A stretch of 34,294 nucleotides of DNA from Candidatus Nomurabacteria bacterium (lineage in GTDB: Bacteria > Patescibacteriota > Minisyncoccia > Phycocordibacterales > UBA9973). Position numbers and translations under genes: made by a program. The stretch covers positions 79,897-114,190 of the forward strand of contig JAPLXP010000011.1 of assembly GCA_026396015.1 (NCBI GenBank), in the 5' to 3' direction. This document shows, one piece after another, positions 29,207-34,294 of the stretch (the stretch's first letter is position 1; every line of letters starts with the position of its first letter). The notes under the pieces are model-generated. The model saw only the letters and a program-made list of their open reading frames with translations. It was not told the origin of the DNA and searched no databases.

Positions 29207-31054
29207 TTATACAACAAAGTCTTTATTTAAAATTCCATTTCTTAGAATTAGATTTTCTGATTTATATATATAAGTATATGATTCGTCATTATTTTTTTTA
29301 TCAATTACAATATAATACTCACCTTTTGGTAATAGACAATAATAATTGCCATACTTATCAGCAACACGATGAAATATTTCCTTAGTTCCTCCTTTTTGAA
29401 AAACACGAATAATAGCAAAAGATAATGGAAACATTGTATCTTTTTCTTTTATCGTACCGTGTGTTTTTGATTTTATATTTATTTTTCTAAATATCATTAA
29501 AATAATATAAAAAGAAATAACACCAACATTATAGTAGCTAAAACCATTAATCAATACTAGCAATACAGAAAAAACAAAACCAAGATAAAACAAAAAATTA
29601 GAAATCTTAGCAAAAATACTCGCATTAGGAGAATTAAATTTTAATAAATTTTTATCTTTTTTAGTAAATTCATTCCAATCAAATCTTTCTGGGTCCATTG
29701 GTATGTTTTTTGTAATAGTTTTACCATCTTCTAGATACATCAATTCTCCAAAATAAAGATTTTCATAAATAGTATCATTTGATTTTCCGTCCATCTTTTT
29801 TGAGGGAAAAATGTAATTATTTTTCTTTACAGAAAGAGCATACCAGCCGGGTGGAACAAGAAATCCAAAACGACCATCCATATCAGTTATCGCAGTCGAT
29901 ACTTCTTTTCCATTCTTATCAGATAGCACTACATATACAGGATCCAATGGTTGCTTTGTTACACTGTCATACACAGTTCCCCATGGTCTTAATTTTTTCT
30001 TTAAACCAATTGCTGATAAAAATAAACTCCACAACCTAAAGAAATTTAAAAAAAACTCAGAAAAAGATATCGCATTAAATATTAGAGAAGATACGATAGT
30101 AGTACTTCCTCCCACGACACCGGCAGTTGTCACAGTTTTGGCTCCTATATCAAGAGTATCTGAATTTGCAACATTTACAACTTCATCACGTATTTGAGTA
30201 GATTTTATTTTTATGACAGAAGAGATATTACTTTTATTTTCTTTTTGAGGAACAGATATATTAATATCATTTACAATTTTATTACCAGATATACTAACAT
30301 TTTTTTTAATAGGAGTACTATCTTCAGGCATTATATAAGTAATACCACCAGTTATAACTGGGGTATTATTATTTTTTACAATATCACTAGAAGATTCATA
30401 CTGACCAATATTACCAATTGGCATCTGTTTTGGAGAATTAGCATCTTTTTTGATAACAATATTATCCGTAGTATCCACAATTAAAGATACTACTGGTGGT
30501 TCAATATTTTTAATAATAAGAACAGGAGGTGTGCCGTCTTTTCTGAAAGATATAGGTCTCCAATCTGTTTTTACTTTATAATCCTCTTTTGTACAAGAAT
30601 TGTCATTTATACAATTAAAAGATATTATTCCAAATTTTTGACTCAAAGCATATCCAGTAAATTCACCATCTGAATTTATTTTCACACCCCCACTATTAGG
30701 GCTGAAATTCAACCATCCACCAAACTCAGACGTAGCATATCCATACAGATTACCTTCTCCATCATTAAAAACCCCAGCACCAGAAGGTGCCAAATTAACC
30801 CATCCTATTTTTTCACCCCAAGCAAAACCAGTTAAATTCGAATCTGTAACATCAACATGGATACTACCTCTAAACAAACCGAAGTTTATCTTCAGAGTCG
30901 GATCAGTTGAACCCTTTGCGTACTTATAAACATTATCTATTGTACCTGAAAGATCGGCAGCATTTATAATATACGGACCAAAAATTACAACACAAAAGAA
31001 ACTAAGGATTCCAACAAATACAATATACTTGTTTTTGTGGTATTTATTTTCCAT
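29207..31054 (-). CDS. Envelope protein with GW-x-NF-type repeats and carboxypeptidase-regulatory-like domains
   Basis: A 615-aa protein. A signal peptide or anchor is at residues 10-33. Three repeats follow (GFAWGEKIGWVNL at 76, GYATSEFGGWLNF at 105, GYALSQKFGIISFNC at 134), each a G-(Y/F)-A plus GW-x-NF pattern common in CPR surface proteins. An Asn/Ser/Ile-rich region runs to about 300. A hydrophobic segment lies at about 313-350, then a carboxypeptidase-regulatory/CnaB-like beta domain (about 358-412, WGTVYDSVTKQPLDPVYVVL, DMDGRFGFLVPPGWY). Two further helices (about 484-523) precede a second, similar beta domain (530-585, HGTIKEKD, DKYGNYYCLLPKGEYY). It begins 5 nt after the giant surface protein gene, suggesting the two products work together, perhaps as anchor and filament. 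Confidence 0.78.
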   Translation of the reverse strand: MENKYHKNKYIVFVGILSFFCVVIFGPYIINAADLSGTIDNVYKYAKGSTDPTLKINFGLFRGSIHVDVTDSNLTGFAWGEKIGWVNLAPSGAGVFNDGEGNLYGYATSEFGGWLNFSPNSGGVKINSDGEFTGYALSQKFGIISFNCINDNSCTKEDYKVKTDWRPISFRKDGTPPVLIIKNIEPPVVSLIVDTTDNIVIKKDANSPKQMPIGNIGQYESSSDIVKNNNTPVITGGITYIMPEDSTPIKKNVSISGNKIVNDINISVPQKENKSNISSVIKIKSTQIRDEVVNVANSDTLDIGAKTVTTAGVVGGSTTIVSSLIFNAISFSEFFLNFFRLWSLFLSAIGLKKKLRPWGTVYDSVTKQPLDPVYVVLSDKNGKEVSTAITDMDGRFGFLVPPGWYALSVKKNNYIFPSKKMDGKSNDTIYENLYFGELMYLEDGKTITKNIPMDPERFDWNEFTKKDKNLLKFNSPNASIFAKISNFLFYLGFVFSVLLVLINGFSYYNVGVISFYIILMIFRKINIKSKTHGTIKEKDTMFPLSFAIIRVFQKGGTKEIFHRVADKYGNYYCLLPKGEYYIVIDKKNNDESYTYIYKSENLILRNGILNKDFVV

Positions 31055-31059
31055 AATTT

Positions 31060-34000
31060 CTATTTTACATTATTAATAAAATTAAATGTCTCGTTAAAGT
31101 TTTTAAATATAACGTCTACAATAGATTCATTTGGTCTTGGTGTGATAATAGTACGAACAGGTAAGACTGCTATGTTGTTTGCATCATCAGAAGATGCTAT
31201 TTGGAATCTATACACCTGACCAGGTCTCAATGTTGTCAGCATTACCGTATGAGTCAAAGTTAATTCTGTATCCTCTTGTTTATTTGCTAAAGCCTTATCA
31301 GGAGAACCAGATCCTTCTTCATAATAAACCACTGAAGTAGATGGTTCATCTGTCTTCCAGGAAACTATCGTCTGAGTTTTATCTGTTCTACCTACAACAA
31401 GAGCACTATCAATTTTTATTCTAGAGATAACAGGTGGTGTCACATCAGTAGAAGTAGTTACATTCAAAGCCTCGACAGCTTCGACAATATTACCAATATC
31501 ATTTACACCAGAAACATTTACAGAATAAGTAGTACCAGGAGCCAGATTTTCTACCTTAACAGAATGAGAAAGATTCATTGATCCATCTGTGGTACGATCA
31601 ATATTACCATTTCTTAAATTCTTATATTCTACGATTGAAGAAGTTGGTTCACTTGTTACCCATACGACTGTAAATGAATCTTTCTTACGATCAGCGACAG
31701 ATGCGACTATTTTTGCAGGTTTTGTTGTAAACACAACATCTTCAGATTTACCAATAACTTGTGGCAATGAAAAGGCTTTTGCCATTACATGATATTTAGT
31801 ATTAGGTTTTAATCCAATTAATTGTAATTTATGGTTTATCTCTTTTGTGCTAGTATCTGATATTTCTCCATTATAACTACTAGTAGTAGCATCAACTATA
31901 CTAGTATAATAACTATCACTTGAATAACTAACAACTGGGTAAGATTTAATATTTGTCTTAAATGTCACCGCAGCTGAATTCTCTGTTATATCAGATAAAT
32001 CTGGCTTTTGAACAAATGGTGCAATCAAAGAAGGAACTATTGATTCTATTGTTGAATCTATTTCTGATTGGAATTGTTCTATGTTATCTACACTTGTACG
32101 CTCTGGTAAATTCTCACTGAAGAATTTTGTTTTAAAAACTTGATTTTTATCACTAAAAGTCCCAACATTACCATATTTATCTATAGCTTTCAATCTAAAA
32201 TAATAATCTGTTCCCATTGTTAAGCCAGTCAATTTTATCTTATGGTTCTTCGCAAAAGCAAAGTCTGCAACATTTTTACCATAATCTTCATTTTTACCAT
32301 AATCTATAGCACCAATAGTTTCCTTGTCACTATCAAAACTTATAATAGCAGTAAAGGAAGTAATTTCTGATATTTTTGAATTAGTAATAACCGGTAATTC
32401 TGTAACTTGATCTTTTATTTTATTTTCAATATTTTGTTTTTCTTGAAGAAGAGAATCATATACACTTTGAAGTACGCCTGATATTACATTTACAGATACA
32501 GTTTGATTAGAGTCCACTGTTTGTACTGTTTGCACTGAAGATACAGCTTCATTACCTGCTACATCTTTTGAATGAATAACATAATAATATGTTGTATTAG
32601 CAGTTAATCCAACTAATGATATAAAATGACTAGTTGCGGGAGTAGAATCAATCAATGATTCAGTTGTTAATGAACCAGATTGTGTTCCGTACCACACGAC
32701 TCCGTCAGTCAATTCATCTGTCTTCCATACTATACCCACAGCAGTAGGTGTTGTAGCTGGTGTTGCAATACCAGATATTATAGGAAGAGTTACATCAACA
32801 ACATTTATAATTCTATCTTTTGTTGATGTAGCGCCAGTCACGTTATCTGTGACTGTATAAGTAATTTTATTTCCAGAAGATCCATAATGCTGGTTATTTA
32901 CACCAGTTAGACCAGTTACAATTATACTGCTGGTTAAATCTCTAATACTATCATCTGCATCTGTAATACTTGCAGTCACACCTGGTTCAGAAAAAACAGT
33001 CATTGTATTCATTAAATAAGGGTCTGAACCTCCAGTAAACACAATCACAGGAGCAGGAGCTGTCGCAGAAGTAAAAGTAACTGCAATAGTATGATTAGAA
33101 ACAACATCATTAAAATTATAAGTATTTATACCATCAGCAGGCAATAGAGACTGATTGGCATTATCTATGATAATAGTTGCTACTTTAAATCCAGAATCTG
33201 GAGTTAATGTAAATGTTGGATTTGAATGAGTTGGAATTATGTATGTACCGTTTTGATCAGCGGTTCCAACATCTGAAATTATATTACCATGATTACCTGT
33301 AGTGACATCAATTCTATACTGTTCTGCATACACAATATGCACAACTCTAATCATTTCAACTGCAGGATTTAAGTGCGCATCGCTGACATTGTAACGAATA
33401 TTATAATCACCGACAACCTGAGTATTTACAGCAGATACACCTACTACAACAATATTTGAAGTAAGATTTATATTACCAGGATTATCTAAAGCAGTAGCAC
33501 CAGCATCTGTGTAAGTACTTACACTACCCACCACTATAGTCACATCATCTAATCCATTCACCTGAGTAATAGTAATCACTGGTGGAATATTATCAGCAGC
33601 AGCGATAAATGAAGCAGAAATTGTGTGTACACTTGTAACATTGCTAAACGTATACAGTGCAATAGTGGAATTATTTGAATCAAAAACTGTTGGGACAATT
33701 GGAGTACTATCAACTATTATTGAATACACCTTAAATCCTGCTTCAGGAATAATACTAAATTGCTGTGAGGCATTCAAATTTACGGTTAAAATATTATTTA
33801 CTCCTTCTGGTAAAATACTACCATTAGAAACCTGGTTAATAGTTATATCATAGCTAGATGGAGCATTTACTATAACAGTTCTATTTTTACTTGTATGATT
33901 TCCACTTGAATCTATAGCAGAATAAACAATTATATAAGTACCTACAATAGAAGTATTAGATTGATTTAATATACTGTATTTACATGTGCCAGCTGATGAA

Positions 34001-34294
34001 GTTGTATCAGTAGCACCTAAAGTACAAGTACCATCTACAGCATCAACTACCGTAAACCCTGGATCATTATATGTCTGACCTGTAGTTAGTGTAACTGTAC
34101 CTCCAGTGAGAGTAATTACTGGTGCAGTTGTATCTGATGTTGTAATTATACTAAACGTCGCCGCAATAGTATGAGCAGTCAATACATTTGAAAATGTATA
34201 TGAGGAAGCTGTAACGAGAGATACACCATCTACAGTCAAAGTAGCGATTTGAAATCCTGATGCTGGAGTGATTGTATACATTTGATTTGCACCT
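31060..34294 (-). CDS. Giant multi-domain surface protein, N-terminus outside the window
   Basis: At least 1077 residues are visible and the frame is open to the window edge, so the start and any signal peptide are missing. Counting from the Met at 34281, three pairs of a bacterial beta-repeat (YTFSNV-x-AHTI-type, about 1-45, 144-227, 321-405) and an Ig-like DUF5011/HYR-type domain (about 52-140, 232-318, 408-496) alternate. Five fibronectin type III-like domains follow (about 502-590, 640-730, 770-880, 885-975, 978-1065). Each has the W-x-T-(D/S)-E-x-(T/S) strand and the G-L-x-x-x-T-x-Y-x-(F/V) signature. A short helix with EKQNIENKIKDQV separates the first two FN3 domains. There is no LPxTG or C-terminal transmembrane anchor. 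It looks like an adhesin or surface filament and is followed after 5 nt by the 615-aa envelope protein. Confidence 0.85.
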   Translation of the reverse strand, partial: GANQMYTITPASGFQIATLTVDGVSLVTASSYTFSNVLTAHTIAATFSIITTSDTTAPVITLTGGTVTLTTGQTYNDPGFTVVDAVDGTCTLGATDTTSSAGTCKYSILNQSNTSIVGTYIIVYSAIDSSGNHTSKNRTVIVNAPSSYDITINQVSNGSILPEGVNNILTVNLNASQQFSIIPEAGFKVYSIIVDSTPIVPTVFDSNNSTIALYTFSNVTSVHTISASFIAAADNIPPVITITQVNGLDDVTIVVGSVSTYTDAGATALDNPGNINLTSNIVVVGVSAVNTQVVGDYNIRYNVSDAHLNPAVEMIRVVHIVYAEQYRIDVTTGNHGNIISDVGTADQNGTYIIPTHSNPTFTLTPDSGFKVATIIIDNANQSLLPADGINTYNFNDVVSNHTIAVTFTSATAPAPVIVFTGGSDPYLMNTMTVFSEPGVTASITDADDSIRDLTSSIIVTGLTGVNNQHYGSSGNKITYTVTDNVTGATSTKDRIINVVDVTLPIISGIATPATTPTAVGIVWKTDELTDGVVWYGTQSGSLTTESLIDSTPATSHFISLVGLTANTTYYYVIHSKDVAGNEAVSSVQTVQTVDSNQTVSVNVISGVLQSVYDSLLQEKQNIENKIKDQVTELPVITNSKISEITSFTAIISFDSDKETIGAIDYGKNEDYGKNVADFAFAKNHKIKLTGLTMGTDYYFRLKAIDKYGNVGTFSDKNQVFKTKFFSENLPERTSVDNIEQFQSEIDSTIESIVPSLIAPFVQKPDLSDITENSAAVTFKTNIKSYPVVSYSSDSYYTSIVDATTSSYNGEISDTSTKEINHKLQLIGLKPNTKYHVMAKAFSLPQVIGKSEDVVFTTKPAKIVASVADRKKDSFTVVWVTSEPTSSIVEYKNLRNGNIDRTTDGSMNLSHSVKVENLAPGTTYSVNVSGVNDIGNIVEAVEALNVTTSTDVTPPVISRIKIDSALVVGRTDKTQTIVSWKTDEPSTSVVYYEEGSGSPDKALANKQEDTELTLTHTVMLTTLRPGQVYRFQIASSDDANNIAVLPVRTIITPRPNESIVDVIFKNFNETFNFINNVK

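Overview
The window looks like a chromosomal segment from a member of Candidatus Patescibacteria (CPR), most likely a Parcubacteria-type lineage. This is inferred from gene content only. The signs are AT-rich DNA, short housekeeping proteins (a four-domain S1 protein, an Fmt with a short C-terminus, a GlmU-like pyrophosphorylase without its acyltransferase half), a run of VirB2-like small pilins beside a methyltransferase and a solute-binding protein, surface proteins with GW-x-NF-type repeats, and almost no Shine-Dalgarno sequences. No 16S gene is present to confirm it.

Layout. 1-2519: the C-terminal part of ftsZ, an AhpF/TrxB-type reductase and a sugar-nucleotide pyrophosphorylase, separated by clear intrinsic terminators. 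2520-5290: an MgtA-type P-type ATPase flanked by GC-rich inverted repeats. 5271-5743: tRNA-Val(GAC) with a copy of its 3' end downstream and three tandem copies of its 5' leader upstream. 5784-7012: a membrane protein, tRNA-Glu(TTC) with a degenerate 5' copy before it, then a GC-rich cluster of six perfect hairpins that includes an inverted, interrupted copy of the tRNA-Glu 3' end. 7013-12663 (minus): an apparent operon of methyltransferase, membrane-anchored solute-binding protein, five VirB2/TrbC-like pilins (one with a large ectodomain) and a secreted Ala-rich helical protein. 12729-17554 (minus): a GNAT acetyltransferase, a 31-codon micro-ORF with a near-ideal promoter and its own terminator, an operon of a degenerate metallo-beta-lactamase fold protein, a single-pass membrane protein and gyrA, then a hypothetical gene.

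17640-22661: ribosomal protein S1 preceded by a structured RNA leader that ends in a terminator, then an accessory block of four unrecognised genes. Three of these share nearly the same promoter and terminator pair, as interchangeable modules would. The block ends at pth. 22762-26046 (plus): a tight operon lepB-hisS-def-fmt (protein export, histidyl-tRNA charging, N-terminal deformylation, initiator tRNA formylation). 26085-34294 (minus): a co-directional cluster of a giant surface protein (bacterial repeats, Ig-like and FN3 domains, cut by the window end), a membrane/surface protein, a stand-alone CheY-like receiver, and a MacB-type ABC ATPase and permease. The ATPase carries an unusual duplicated C-terminal domain.

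The main themes for follow-up are leaderless transcription (five genes have a -10 hexamer exactly 6 nt before the ATG), repeated fragments of tRNA genes, modular terminator-promoter junctions, and two envelope gene clusters that may each form a surface machine.
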